This document shows, piece by piece, positions 49,286 through 58,666 of a stretch of 64,000 nucleotides of DNA; position 1 is the first letter of the stretch, and each line of letters starts with the position of its first letter. The translations under genes were made by a program, and so were the position numbers. The stretch is from Chryseobacterium taiwanense (lineage in GTDB: Bacteria > Bacteroidota > Bacteroidia > Flavobacteriales > Weeksellaceae), in contig NZ_JWTA01000021.1 of assembly GCF_000813825.1 (NCBI RefSeq), forward strand, positions 62,001 through 126,000, written 5' to 3'. The notes beneath the pieces were generated by a model. That model saw nothing but the letters and a program-made list of their open reading frames with translations, did no database searches and was not told the origin of the DNA.

Positions 49286-49924
49286 ATGAATTTAGATTAC
49301 ATTGTAAGAGAACCCGAAAATATAACTTCCAGTACCCCAATCCTTTTTATGCTACACGGATACGGAAGTAATGAACAAGACCTTTTCAGCTTTAGAGAAA
49401 CCCTTCCAAAAGATTGGATCATTGTAAGTTTCAGAGCTCCTAAAACCACACAGTTTGAAGGCTTTTCCTGGTATGATATTGACTTCAATAACCCGGAAAA
49501 CTTCATCGATGTTCCACAAGCAGAAGAGTCGTTACAGTCGGTTTTAGAAAATATTTTAAAAATTGTCAATCATTACGGACTTGTTGATGGCAAAACGCAT
49601 CTTTGTGGTTTCAGCCAAGGAGGAATTTTATGCTACTCTTTAGCTTTAAGATATCCAGAAATGTTCAATTATGTAGCTTGTTTAAGCAGTTATCCTGAAG
49701 AGAAAATATTAACCAATATTGTAAAAGATAAGAAGAAACTGGAAAAATTACGCTTTTTCGTTTCCCATGGAACAGATGACGCTGTAATTCCGTTAGAATG
49801 GGGAAGAAAAGCTGCCGATCTTCTTTATGATCTGAGTTGCTACTTCACGTTCAGAGAATATATGAGCGGACATGGAGTCAATCAAAAAAATTATATGGAT
49901 CTGATGGAATTTTTCTCAAAATAA
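49286..49924 (+). CDS. phospholipase/carboxylesterase-like alpha/beta hydrolase
   Basis: 212-residue cytosolic esterase of the phospholipase/carboxylesterase family. Oxyanion-hole segment PILFMLHGYGSNEQDLFSF (about residues 17-35), nucleophile elbow HLCGFSQGGILCYSLALRYP (Ser about residue 114), acid in SHGTDDAVIPLEWGRKA (about residue 165) and catalytic His in YMSGHGVNQKNY (about residue 195). Substrate unknown. Preceded by a TATCTTTG element so close that the mRNA may be leaderless. Confidence 0.9.
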   Translation: MNLDYIVREPENITSSTPILFMLHGYGSNEQDLFSFRETLPKDWIIVSFRAPKTTQFEGFSWYDIDFNNPENFIDVPQAEESLQSVLENILKIVNHYGLVDGKTHLCGFSQGGILCYSLALRYPEMFNYVACLSSYPEEKILTNIVKDKKKLEKLRFFVSHGTDDAVIPLEWGRKAADLLYDLSCYFTFREYMSGHGVNQKNYMDLMEFFSK

Positions 49925-49970
49925 ATTAAGAAAACATCAACAATATCCCGTTCTAAATGAACGATTAGCA

Positions 49971-49999
49971 AACATTCTCACATTTGAGAATGTTTTTTA
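49971..49999 (+). terminator. intrinsic terminator of the esterase gene
   Basis: AACATTCTCA/TGAGAATGTT stem with CATT loop and TTTTTATTT tail, 47 bp after the stop. Confidence 0.8.
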
Positions 50000-50033
50000 T
50001 TTATGATAAGGATAAATTCACTAAATTCATTAT

Positions 50034-51365
50034 ATGAAATTCTGGTATTCTATAGTAATGATTTGGTTCAGCATTTTACTAAATGCTCAGAATTCATTTG
50101 AACTACAGAATACCGAAAAAACTGTTATTCCTTTTAAATTAATCAATAATTTAATTTTCATTCCGGTCAACATAAATGGTGTAGAATTAACCTTTCTCTT
50201 AGATACCGGAATTGCAGAAACTTCCATTTTCAGTCTTGAGAATAAAGAATTAAAACTTCCCAATCTCGAAAAAATAAGACTTTCAGGATTGGGGGGCAAT
50301 GCAAGTATCGATGCTTTTCGATCAGACAGCAATATTGCAAGAATCGGAAAAGACTATGTCAACTATACATCTACACTTTATATAATCACTGATCAGGATT
50401 TTAATATTTCATCCCACATCGGAATTCCTGTAAACGGAATCATCGGATATCATTTTTTTAAAAATCACCCAGTTGTTATTGATTATTCTTCAAAGAAAAT
50501 CACTATATATAATAATGAAGATCTATTTAAGAAAAAGGTGAAAAAATTTGATGCAATTGATATTACCGTTGAAAAAAACAAACCCTATATCGTTGCAGAG
50601 GTAGAAATGACCACCGAAAAGAAAGATTCTAAATTATTAATAGACCTCGGAAATAGTGATGCCATTTGGTTATTTCCTACATTAATTAAAAACTTCGTAT
50701 ATAACCGTCCTAATATTGATGATTTTTTAGGAAGAGGCTTTAATGGGGACATTTATGGTAAAAGAAGCAGAATTCATAATTTTTATTTAGGAAATTTTAA
50801 GTTTGAAAAACCACTTACTGCAATGCCTGATGAATATTCCATCCAGCATGTAAATATGGTCGAAAACAGAAAAGGGTCTGTTGGAGGTGATATTATGAGG
50901 CGTTTTACGGTTGCTTTCGACTATGCAAACCAAAAGCTCTATCTGAGAAAAAACAAGAATTTTAATGATCCATTTCATTTCAATATGAGCGGGCTGGATT
51001 TTAGACAAGATGGTATGGAATGGTCTAAAGATCTGGTAAATCTTCCAACAAAAAACAGAGAAAATACCAATGGAGGTATTGAGGTCATCAACAACAGTCT
51101 GCAATATAATTTTGTTCTAAAACCTATTTTTGCAATTGCCGGCGTGCGAAAAGATTCTCCGGCATACAAAGCAGGATTAAAAAAAGACGATAGACTGATC
51201 AGCATAAACGGAAGAAAAACACTAGACATGACGATGGAAAAAATAATGGAAATGATGAAATCTGAGGAAGGAAAAACAATTAACATGCAGATTCAAAGAA
51301 ACAATAAAGAAATGACCTTAAGCTTCGATTTAGAAGATCCAATCCCATACCAAGAACAAGAATAA
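50034..51365 (+). CDS. retropepsin-like aspartyl protease with PDZ domain
   Basis: 443 residues with a signal peptide (MKFWYSIVMIWFSILLNAQ). The first half is a duplicated aspartyl-protease-like fold: NGVELTFLLDTGIAETSIFS (catalytic D-T-G, about residues 51-70) and, in the second lobe, DSKLLIDLGNSDAIWLFPTL, where D-L-G replaces D-T-G. The C-terminal PDZ domain (about residues 362-440) contains AIAGVRKDSPAYKAGLKKDD and RLISINGRKTLDMTMEKIME. Such proteins are common in Bacteroidota, substrate unknown. The D-L-G could mean altered activity. Next gene begins one base after its stop. Confidence 0.88.
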   Translation: MKFWYSIVMIWFSILLNAQNSFELQNTEKTVIPFKLINNLIFIPVNINGVELTFLLDTGIAETSIFSLENKELKLPNLEKIRLSGLGGNASIDAFRSDSNIARIGKDYVNYTSTLYIITDQDFNISSHIGIPVNGIIGYHFFKNHPVVIDYSSKKITIYNNEDLFKKKVKKFDAIDITVEKNKPYIVAEVEMTTEKKDSKLLIDLGNSDAIWLFPTLIKNFVYNRPNIDDFLGRGFNGDIYGKRSRIHNFYLGNFKFEKPLTAMPDEYSIQHVNMVENRKGSVGGDIMRRFTVAFDYANQKLYLRKNKNFNDPFHFNMSGLDFRQDGMEWSKDLVNLPTKNRENTNGGIEVINNSLQYNFVLKPIFAIAGVRKDSPAYKAGLKKDDRLISINGRKTLDMTMEKIMEMMKSEEGKTINMQIQRNNKEMTLSFDLEDPIPYQEQE

Positions 51366-51366
51366 T

Positions 51367-51891
51367 ATGAATACCGAAGAAACTACTTTAGACAAAATAA
51401 GAAGCAGACCCCGATTTAAAATGTTTACCCATCTCAGCAAAGAAGAGTATGCTCAGAATCTTAAAAACTACCTTAGTGAACACAAAGATGAATTTTCAGG
51501 AAATATTAATCATGAAGTAGCTACCATTCAGGTAGAAACGGAATACGATAATTACTGGAAGCCAAGATTATCTTTAAGAATAGAGATTGAAGATGAACAA
51601 ACTGCAATACGGGGTGTTTTTGGGCCTAGTTCTGCAGTTTGGACTTTCTTTATGTTTTTATATTTTTCTTTTTCAATTCTTTGGATGACTTTTTTCACCA
51701 TGCATTATGTGGAGAATCAAATCAATAGCCACGAATTTCCGTGGGCTCTCAATGCATCTTTCATGATGTTGCTTTGTATAGCGCTTACCTATGCTGCAGC
51801 AAGATTTGGACAGCATAAGGGCAAAGAAGAAATGCAAAAATTAAGAAGATTTGCTGAAGAATCTACTTTACAATTTGAAAAGAAAAACTAA
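51367..51891 (+). CDS. hypothetical membrane protein, 174 residues
   Basis: Begins one base after the PDZ protease stop, so translational coupling is expected. N-terminal ~95 residues are soluble and charged (LSKEEYAQNLKNYLSEHKDE). Two membrane helices follow: FGPSSAVWTFFMFLYFSFSI with LWMTFF (about 85-112), and ALNASFMMLLCIALTYAAAR (about 128-150). The C-terminal tail is helical and charged. No recognised domain. Its TAA is directly followed by the stop codon of the convergent L,D-transpeptidase gene. Confidence 0.75.
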   Translation: MNTEETTLDKIRSRPRFKMFTHLSKEEYAQNLKNYLSEHKDEFSGNINHEVATIQVETEYDNYWKPRLSLRIEIEDEQTAIRGVFGPSSAVWTFFMFLYFSFSILWMTFFTMHYVENQINSHEFPWALNASFMMLLCIALTYAAARFGQHKGKEEMQKLRRFAEESTLQFEKKN

Positions 51892-52932
51892 TTAAGGAGC
51901 TTCTGTTTTAGGATTTAAAGGCATTTGCTCCACAACAGCTTTTGCAGCTTTAATAGAGTCTACTACAACTTGTCGGTTGTCCTGTTCCTTTACTATTTTT
52001 TCAATGTTAGGTTCTATCATTTTAGTCATTTCTTCGACAGACACACTATTCGCATTTGGATCATCTAATAGCTTTCTCCAAGGCTTTCTTCCCCCCCATT
52101 TATAATCTCCATACACCAAAACTGCGGTACCTTTTGCTTTCGTTGTTGCACCACCCGGATTCAACACCCATGTATCTGCGTAAGAATACAACCATTGTGC
52201 ATCTTTTAGCAATAATCTCAGACATGAATGTGATGCCGGATAACCGGGAAGATCATACTGATGCCATCCGATTCCGTCTGTATTAAAAATGTTGAAATTA
52301 TAGGGTAATTTCCACTCACTGTCTACTGTGGAAATTGCCAGTTTCTTTTTCCAATTGGCGAACGTAAGACCTCTCTTTGTCTGTGCCGCTTTTTTCCCCA
52401 TACTTGTTGGTCCCCATTTTACCAAACTTCCATTCGAATATACTCCATAAGCTTGGATAGGATAAGAAAAGACTACAAACTTTTTCACCGGACTCAAAAC
52501 ATCAAGCTGCATAGGAAACGGTGAATATTCCATCAACGTTGTATCTATTTTGGCAGGAACAACCAAAGTATCCGCATTCCATTTATTTTTTGAGTCTAAT
52601 CTGTTCAGAGCAAAAATTGCATAACGCTCTTTTTCAGTATATTTTTTATTAAAAACAGAAAACAAAGAGTCTTTCAGTTTTTTATCTTTTGGGAAAATAA
52701 AAGCATTATAAAAACCATCTTCCTGCATTGGAGGGGGCAGAGCTTCTTTTTCTACTACAGGTTCTTTTTCCAGAGAATCCTGCTCGACAACTGGAGCTTC
52801 TTCCACAATAGAATCTGCAGTTCCCTGAATAGCATCGCTTACTTTTTCAATTTCTTTTTTGCAGGAAACCAAAAGCACGGCAAATACTATCGTGTATAAA
52901 AATGATTTTTTCAAAGTTGTGTTTCTTCTCAT
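51892..52932 (-). CDS. L,D-transpeptidase (YkuD) lipoprotein
   Basis: 346 residues. N-terminal lipoprotein signal (LKKSFLYTIVFAVLLVSC, Cys about residue 24), then an acidic, Pro/Glu-rich linker (EEAPVVEQDSLEKEPVVEKE, about 45-70). The YkuD catalytic domain (about residues 150-275) begins KFVVFSYPIQAYGVYSNGSL and holds the active-site motif GWHQYDLPGYPASHSCLRLL (His and Cys about residues 232-234). It forms 3-3 cross-links in peptidoglycan or attaches proteins to it. The C-terminal ~70 residues are basic and proline-rich. Confidence 0.92.
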   Translation of the reverse strand: MRRNTTLKKSFLYTIVFAVLLVSCKKEIEKVSDAIQGTADSIVEEAPVVEQDSLEKEPVVEKEALPPPMQEDGFYNAFIFPKDKKLKDSLFSVFNKKYTEKERYAIFALNRLDSKNKWNADTLVVPAKIDTTLMEYSPFPMQLDVLSPVKKFVVFSYPIQAYGVYSNGSLVKWGPTSMGKKAAQTKRGLTFANWKKKLAISTVDSEWKLPYNFNIFNTDGIGWHQYDLPGYPASHSCLRLLLKDAQWLYSYADTWVLNPGGATTKAKGTAVLVYGDYKWGGRKPWRKLLDDPNANSVSVEEMTKMIEPNIEKIVKEQDNRQVVVDSIKAAKAVVEQMPLNPKTEAP

Positions 52933-53496
52933 AAATAAAGTTCGTCATTTAATTGGGCTATTCAATACAAATATCAGACCTAAAATCTCATGGTAACTCC
53001 TATTGAATGCCATAAACATTTAAAATAACCTTAATATCATATTAATCTTTTACGATTTTAATATTATTCATTTTCCTGTTAAAAATACAAAACATTTATA
53101 CAGAATTCATCGATTTGGAATAAAAATTTTCAGTTCAAACTAAATTACAAAATTCATTTACTCTAAAACCATAAAACGTTTTATTAATAAGCATTCACAG
53201 CACATTTATTTGATGATCAAAACAATATATAAAATTGCATATTTTCAAAAAAACCTTTAATATTTTACAAAAAATGATATTAATTTCTTGTAAATAATGA
53301 AAAACACTGCGATTATTTTAATATTTTTAATTAAATTTACAGTAATAACACAAATTTTTAGCAAAAAAACAAATATTTTTCTTCTTAGTTTATCGAAAAA
53401 TTATGCCTCAAAAATTTATCTCTAAAACGGGATAAATATTGAGATTGATAACATATTCATTTTTGAAAATAGTTCATTAATTATATACGATATCAG
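52933..53496. other. 564-bp AT-rich intergenic region upstream of the asparagine operon
   Basis: The longest gene-free stretch in the window. No frame of note was seen on either strand. It holds a perfect 7-bp inverted repeat, ATTTATC (53414-53420) and GATAAAT (53431-53437), separated by 10 bp and located about 60 bp before the porin ATG, plus many A/T runs. The length and the repeat suggest a regulated promoter of the operon; no TAnnTTTG element could be fixed. Confidence 0.5.
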
Positions 53497-54738
53497 ATGA
53501 AACAAAATTTATTTTCCTCCCTGCTCCTTTCCCTAGGATGTACATGTTTTTACAGTATTGCCTATAGTCAGTTCTTATCTGTTGAGTCCAAAGATTCATT
53601 AAACGGAAAACCCAGAATAGAATCCAAACTAATTGGGCGACTCAAGCTGAACGGTCTGTATGATATTTCCGGAAGCCTTGCTGAAAAAAGCGCTTTTTCT
53701 ATTCATGAGAACGATGTTTCGGGAAAGGATATTCCGGCTTTTAATATGGATATGAGACAGTCTCAGTTACGCTTAATCAGTACCATGCAGCTCAAAAACG
53801 GAAAGCAACTGAAAGCAATGTTGGAAGGAGATTTTATTGGTCCCAATAATACGTCTCAATTTCGTCTGAGGCACGCATGGATAGAATACGAACAATGGAT
53901 GGCCGGCCAAAACTGGTCAACATTTGGATCCGGTTCTTTATGGCCAGCTTCCTTACTCGATTGGGATGGACCAACCGGAATGGTATTATCTAGGAGAACT
54001 CAGGTGAGATATACGAGTACACAAAGTAAGGCTTTACCTATTTCCATAGAAGCATCCATAGAATATACGGAACTTAGAAGACTGCATGATTATACGATAA
54101 ATCCGGAATTAGGAGTTGACAATGCTCCGTCAAGATTACCAGATGCGGTTCTGGGAGTAACGCATCATTTTAACAATGGAGGTTTTGTAAAGGTTGCCGG
54201 TCTTTATAGAAATATAGGCTACAATTCAAAAAATATTGCCGCCGGTGAAACTGATTTCAATTATTCATCAAAGTCTACAGGAGGAGTAACTTTAATAGGA
54301 AATATATTTTTTGAAAAAAGTAGTGGTTTAACCAACAATCTTCAAGCTCAATGGACGACAGGAAAAGGTATCGCAGATTATCTTGTCGCATTAGGCGGCT
54401 CTGGATTGGATGGATTTGCCAACAGCTCCGGCAATGGAACATTAAATTTACTACCTGTACACGCTGGTTTTATTTCATATCAAAGGTATTGGACAAAGAA
54501 ATTTCACACGATGGGAGTTGCCTCCTATAATCATTTTTATGATGCCGGAAATACCGATTCCGAGTGGGATAAGATGACCAATTACTATGCGGTTGTGAAT
54601 GTAGGTTATGATCTTTTAGATTCTCTAATGGTTGCTTTAGAAACTCAAGTGGGCTACAAAGAGCTTGAATATAATTCAGGAGAAAAAAAAGGAGCCAATG
54701 CCGTAAGAATCGGATTTGGAATCTTGTATAATTTCTAA
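53497..54738 (+). CDS. DcaP-like outer-membrane porin
   Basis: 413 residues with an N-terminal signal (MKQNLFSSLLLSLGCTCFYS, ending IAYSQ). The mature protein is a predicted beta-barrel of the DcaP-like trimeric porin family: IGRLKLNGLYDISGSLAEKS, RQSQLRLISTMQLKNGKQLK, GDFIGPNNTSQFRLRHAWIE, QNWSTFGSGSLWPASLLDWD and a C-terminal AVRIGFGILYNF ending in phenylalanine. DcaP-type porins admit dicarboxylates and other acidic solutes. As first gene of the asparaginase-aspartase-Dcu operon, it probably lets asparagine or dicarboxylates across the outer membrane (inference). Confidence 0.85.
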   Translation: MKQNLFSSLLLSLGCTCFYSIAYSQFLSVESKDSLNGKPRIESKLIGRLKLNGLYDISGSLAEKSAFSIHENDVSGKDIPAFNMDMRQSQLRLISTMQLKNGKQLKAMLEGDFIGPNNTSQFRLRHAWIEYEQWMAGQNWSTFGSGSLWPASLLDWDGPTGMVLSRRTQVRYTSTQSKALPISIEASIEYTELRRLHDYTINPELGVDNAPSRLPDAVLGVTHHFNNGGFVKVAGLYRNIGYNSKNIAAGETDFNYSSKSTGGVTLIGNIFFEKSSGLTNNLQAQWTTGKGIADYLVALGGSGLDGFANSSGNGTLNLLPVHAGFISYQRYWTKKFHTMGVASYNHFYDAGNTDSEWDKMTNYYAVVNVGYDLLDSLMVALETQVGYKELEYNSGEKKGANAVRIGFGILYNF

Positions 54739-54759
54739 TTAAATCTCTAAACTATTCAT

Positions 54760-55806
54760 ATGAAAAAGACCGTTTTTATGCTGACTTTTATTTTAATTTC
54801 AGCGTTCTATGTTGCTGCAAAGCCCAGGATTATTATCCTAGCTACGGGAGGTACCATTGCCGGTGTAGGCACATCAGGTGATAGAGCAGGATATACGGCA
54901 GGAAAAATTCCTGTGTCTGAACTTATCGGAAGTATTCCTTATGCAGCCGATGTTGCCGATATTACAGGAGAACAAATATCATCCGTAGGAAGTCAGAATA
55001 TGACCATAGACATCTGGAAAAAACTTGCGGTTCGCATTAATGAAATTTTTGCAAAGAATGAAGCTGACGGTATTGTGATTACTCACGGTACAGATACGCA
55101 GGAAGAAACTGCTTATTTTTTAAATCTGGTCGTTAAAGACAATCGTCCTGTAGTATTAACTGGAGCTATGAGATCGTCCACTTCCATCAGTGCAGATGGC
55201 CCTAAAAATCTGTATGATGCTATTGTTGTTGCTTCCAGTACTGAAAGTAAAGGAAAGGGAGTTATCGTATGTTTTAATGAATCTATTTTTGATCCTAGAG
55301 AGGTTACAAAGACCAGTTCAACAAAAGTAAATGGTTTTAAAGCTCCGGAAACCGGTCCTTTGGGAGAAGTTTTTGACGGAAAGGTTACCTATTACAAATC
55401 CTCTCTTCGAGCTAGTGGTAATAAGAGTCCTTTTTCAGTTAATCAAGATATAAAACTGCCGAAAGTTGAGATCGTATATATGTATGCTGATGCTTCACCT
55501 GATTATATTTTAAACCTTGTAAAACAAAAGGTAGACGCTATCGTGATAGCAGGAGTAGGAAATGGAAACTTTTCAGATCAGTTCAATGATGCAATTAAAA
55601 AAGCGGTAAAATCTAAAATTATAGTGTGCAGAGCAAGCCGCTGTGAATCGGGAAGAGTTGTACTGGATGGAGAAGTCAACGATAATGAATTAGGAACGAT
55701 CGTCTCTGATGATCTTAATCCTCAAAAAGCCCGAATTCTGCTAATGTTGGGTCTTACTACTACAAAAGATGTCAAAAAACTTCAGGAATTATTTTTTCAA
55801 TATTAA
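54760..55806 (+). CDS. ansB: type II (periplasmic) L-asparaginase
   Basis: 348 residues with a signal peptide (MKKTVFMLTFILISAFYVAA). Asparaginase active-site blocks: ILATGGTIAGVGTSGDRAGY (first catalytic Thr about residue 32) and GIVITHGTDTQEETAYFLNL (second Thr in THGTD about residue 108), then VLTGAMRSSTSISADGPKNL. Hydrolyses asparagine to aspartate and ammonia in the periplasm. Type II is favoured by the signal peptide and length. Followed after 26 bp by aspartase, so product and substrate match. Confidence 0.95.
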   Translation: MKKTVFMLTFILISAFYVAAKPRIIILATGGTIAGVGTSGDRAGYTAGKIPVSELIGSIPYAADVADITGEQISSVGSQNMTIDIWKKLAVRINEIFAKNEADGIVITHGTDTQEETAYFLNLVVKDNRPVVLTGAMRSSTSISADGPKNLYDAIVVASSTESKGKGVIVCFNESIFDPREVTKTSSTKVNGFKAPETGPLGEVFDGKVTYYKSSLRASGNKSPFSVNQDIKLPKVEIVYMYADASPDYILNLVKQKVDAIVIAGVGNGNFSDQFNDAIKKAVKSKIIVCRASRCESGRVVLDGEVNDNELGTIVSDDLNPQKARILLMLGLTTTKDVKKLQELFFQY

Positions 55807-55832
55807 TATAACATATAAATCAACCACCAATC

Positions 55833-57242
55833 ATGACAAATTATAGAACAGAACACGACTTTTTAGGAGAAAAACAAATCCCGGAAAACAGTTATTTTGG
55901 GGTACAAACTCTCCGTGCACAGGAAAATTTTAATATTACCGGAATACCTTTAAGCGCATATCCGGTTTTTATCAAAGCATTTGGATACGTCAAAAAAGCG
56001 GCTGCTTTGGCCAATAGAGATTTGGGAGTATTGGATGCGAAAAAAGCGGAAGCCATTTCTTATGCCTGCGATCGACTGATTGCAGGAGAATTTGTAGATC
56101 AGTTCATCACCGATATGATACAGGGCGGAGCAGGAACCTCAACCAACATGAATGCTAACGAGGTGATCGCGAATGTCGGACTGGAGTTTTTAGGATATTC
56201 TAAAGGAGATTATCAACATCTGCATCCCAATAATGATGTGAATATGTCTCAAAGTACAAACGACGCCTATCCTACCGCTTTACAAATTGCCACTTTCTTA
56301 AAAATGGAGGATTTTGCCGAATCTTTACAGAGCCTTCAAAAAGCGTTTTATGAAAAAGGTCAAGAATTTAAATCTGTGCTGAAAATGGGAAGAACACAGC
56401 TTCAGGATGCCGTACCTATGACATTAGGTCAGGAATTCAATGCTATTTCAACTACATTAGGAGATGATATTCACAAAATACGTTCCGCTGAAAACCTGAT
56501 TATTGAAGTCAATATGGGAGCCACAGCAATTGGTACCGGAGTAAATGCTCCGGAAGGCTATGCAGAATTATGTGTAAAATATCTTGCTGATATTAGTAAA
56601 GTTCCTGTTGTTTTAGCACCGGATCTTATTGAAGCTACGGTAGATATGGGAGCATTTGTTCAAATCAGTGCTGCTTTAAAAAGAAGTGCCATAAAACTGA
56701 GTAAAATCTGTAATGATTTAAGATTACTAAGCAGTGGACCTCGTTGCGGATTAAACGAAATAAATCTTCCCCCATTACAACCGGGCTCTTCTATCATGCC
56801 GGGAAAAGTAAACCCTGTCATTCCTGAAGTGGTTAATCAAACCTGTTTCTACGTTATAGGAGCTGATCTTACCATCAGTCTTGCCGCGGAAGCCGGACAA
56901 CTTCAATTGAACGTAATGGAGCCTGTAATTGCATTTTCTTTATTTACTTCTCTTGAATATATGATGCGGGCTTGCAAAACGTTGGAAGAAAAATGCGTGA
57001 AAGGAATCACAGCCAACGCAGAACATACGAAACAACAGGTAATGAAAAGTATTGGAATTGTTACCCAGCTCAATCCTATTTTAGGATATGAACTCTGTTC
57101 TGATATTGCCAAAGAAGCCCTTGAATCCGGCAAATCAATCCATGATATTGTTGTTATTGAAAGAGAACTGATTTCTCAATCAAAATGGGATGAAATTTAC
57201 TCATTGGAAAATCTGATCAACCCTAAATTCATTGCCTCATGA
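55833..57242 (+). CDS. aspA: aspartate ammonia-lyase (aspartase)
   Basis: 469 residues, cytosolic. Family motifs: RTEHDFLGEKQIPENSYFGV at the start, DMIQGGAGTSTNMNANEVIA (about residues 92-111), HPNNDVNMSQSTNDAYPTAL (about 130-149), and the fumarase/aspartase signature GSSIMPGKVNP (about 321-331). Converts aspartate to fumarate and ammonia. Its TGA overlaps the ATG of the transporter gene by four bases, giving tight co-translation. Fumarate hydratase, a close relative, is less likely given the asparaginase and Dcu neighbours. Confidence 0.95.
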   Translation: MTNYRTEHDFLGEKQIPENSYFGVQTLRAQENFNITGIPLSAYPVFIKAFGYVKKAAALANRDLGVLDAKKAEAISYACDRLIAGEFVDQFITDMIQGGAGTSTNMNANEVIANVGLEFLGYSKGDYQHLHPNNDVNMSQSTNDAYPTALQIATFLKMEDFAESLQSLQKAFYEKGQEFKSVLKMGRTQLQDAVPMTLGQEFNAISTTLGDDIHKIRSAENLIIEVNMGATAIGTGVNAPEGYAELCVKYLADISKVPVVLAPDLIEATVDMGAFVQISAALKRSAIKLSKICNDLRLLSSGPRCGLNEINLPPLQPGSSIMPGKVNPVIPEVVNQTCFYVIGADLTISLAAEAGQLQLNVMEPVIAFSLFTSLEYMMRACKTLEEKCVKGITANAEHTKQQVMKSIGIVTQLNPILGYELCSDIAKEALESGKSIHDIVVIERELISQSKWDEIYSLENLINPKFIAS

Positions 57243-58573
57243 TATTTGTAGAACTTGGAATTTTATTAGCCATGATCCTCATTGGTTCAAGGCTTAAAGG
57301 AATTGGTCTGGGCGTGATGGGAATGCTTGGATTATTAATTTTCGTATTTGGATTCCATATGAAGCCTGCAGATCCGCCTATTGCTGTTTTATTGATCATT
57401 ATAGCAATCGTAACCACTGCTGCAACATTACAAGCAGCCGGAGGATTAGACTATCTTGTCAGTCTCGCGGAAAAAATCATCCGTAAAAATCCAAAGAAAA
57501 TAACTTTAATAGCTCCTTTTACGGTATATTTCTTATGCCTTTTTGCGGGAACGTCTCATTTGGTTTATTCATTACTTCCCATTATTGCTGAGGTTTCTCT
57601 TAAAACTAAAATTAGACCTGAAAGGCCTTTGAGTATATCTGTAATTGCTTCCCATTTATCATTAACAGGAAGCCCGATGAGTGCTGCCACGGCTACATTA
57701 GCCGGTTTACTTGCCTACTCCACTGCGGTTACCGATATTATGCTGGTTTGTATTCCGTCCTGTCTTATCGGAATTTTGTCAGGAGTGGCTGTAGTCTGGA
57801 AAAAAGGCAAGGAATTATATGATGATCCTGAGTTTCTTGAAAAATTAAAAGACCCTCAGTTTGCCGCATCATTACAAAAAAGTACGGAAACGGTAAAGGA
57901 AATCAAACCCAGTGCAAAAGTTGCTGTTCTTATTTTCGGGATCGCTATTCTATTGATCGTTATTTTTGGAGCATTTCCAGGATTAATTCCTAATGTAGGT
58001 GAAGGAACTCCGGGACTGATCGTAAATGCAGACGGTTCTGTAAACCTTACAGGAATTATAGTAATGGTCACTTTATCTGCTGCTGCACTTATCATGCTCA
58101 TCACTAAAACCTCAGCAATAGAAGTTGCTAAAATGAGCCTATTCACTTCTATGGCAACCGCGGTGGTTTCAGTTTTAGGAGTCGTTTGGATGAGTGCTAC
58201 TTTTATGCATGCGAATGAAGCTGTGATTGAACATGTTTTTAAAGATATTGCAGCAGTGTATCCTTTTACCTTTGCTTTTGCATTATTCTTTATGTCAACT
58301 CTTACCTTCAGTCAGGCAGCTACAACCCGTATCATGATGCCTTTAGGATTATCAATCGGGATTACCAATCCTCATTTACTGGCGATGTTCCCTTCCGTGA
58401 ACGGAGATTTTATTTTACCGGGCTACCCAACTTTAGTAGCCGCCATGGATTTTGACAGAACGGGTACAACAAAAATCGGAAAATATGTAGTGAACCACAG
58501 TTTTATGATTCCAGGCATCGTAAGTGTTGCGACTGCTGTAGGAGTAGGTTTCCTAATCTCTAGCTTTTTATAA
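57239..58573 (+). CDS. dcuB: Dcu-family C4-dicarboxylate antiporter
   Basis: 444-residue inner-membrane protein with about ten predicted helices, of the DcuA/DcuB family (MIFVELGILLAMILIGSRLK; FLCLFAGTSHLVYSLLPIIA; LSLTGSPMSAATATLAGLLA; QAATTRIMMPLGLSIGITNP). These carriers exchange aspartate, malate or fumarate for succinate or fumarate. In this operon it should import aspartate made in the periplasm by asparaginase and export fumarate or succinate. DcuA cannot be excluded. Confidence 0.93.
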   Translation: MIFVELGILLAMILIGSRLKGIGLGVMGMLGLLIFVFGFHMKPADPPIAVLLIIIAIVTTAATLQAAGGLDYLVSLAEKIIRKNPKKITLIAPFTVYFLCLFAGTSHLVYSLLPIIAEVSLKTKIRPERPLSISVIASHLSLTGSPMSAATATLAGLLAYSTAVTDIMLVCIPSCLIGILSGVAVVWKKGKELYDDPEFLEKLKDPQFAASLQKSTETVKEIKPSAKVAVLIFGIAILLIVIFGAFPGLIPNVGEGTPGLIVNADGSVNLTGIIVMVTLSAAALIMLITKTSAIEVAKMSLFTSMATAVVSVLGVVWMSATFMHANEAVIEHVFKDIAAVYPFTFAFALFFMSTLTFSQAATTRIMMPLGLSIGITNPHLLAMFPSVNGDFILPGYPTLVAAMDFDRTGTTKIGKYVVNHSFMIPGIVSVATAVGVGFLISSFL

Positions 58574-58603
58574 AGATTACTAATATCTTTTGATTGAAAT
58601 ATA

Positions 58604-58634
58604 AAAAAGCAGTAAAACTATTTTACTGCTTTTT
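58604..58634. terminator. strong bidirectional terminator after the Dcu gene
   Basis: Perfect 14-bp stem AAAAAGCAGTAAAA/TTTTACTGCTTTTT, CTA loop. Separates the asparagine operon from the convergent ABC operon. Confidence 0.9.
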
Positions 58635-58666
58635 ATTTTCTAAGAACCAGAGAACCTCAAAAACCA

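Noticed and set aside
57229-57417. Minus-strand frame overlapping the aspA/dcuB junction
   Set aside because: It lies wholly within two well-supported genes with coupled starts.
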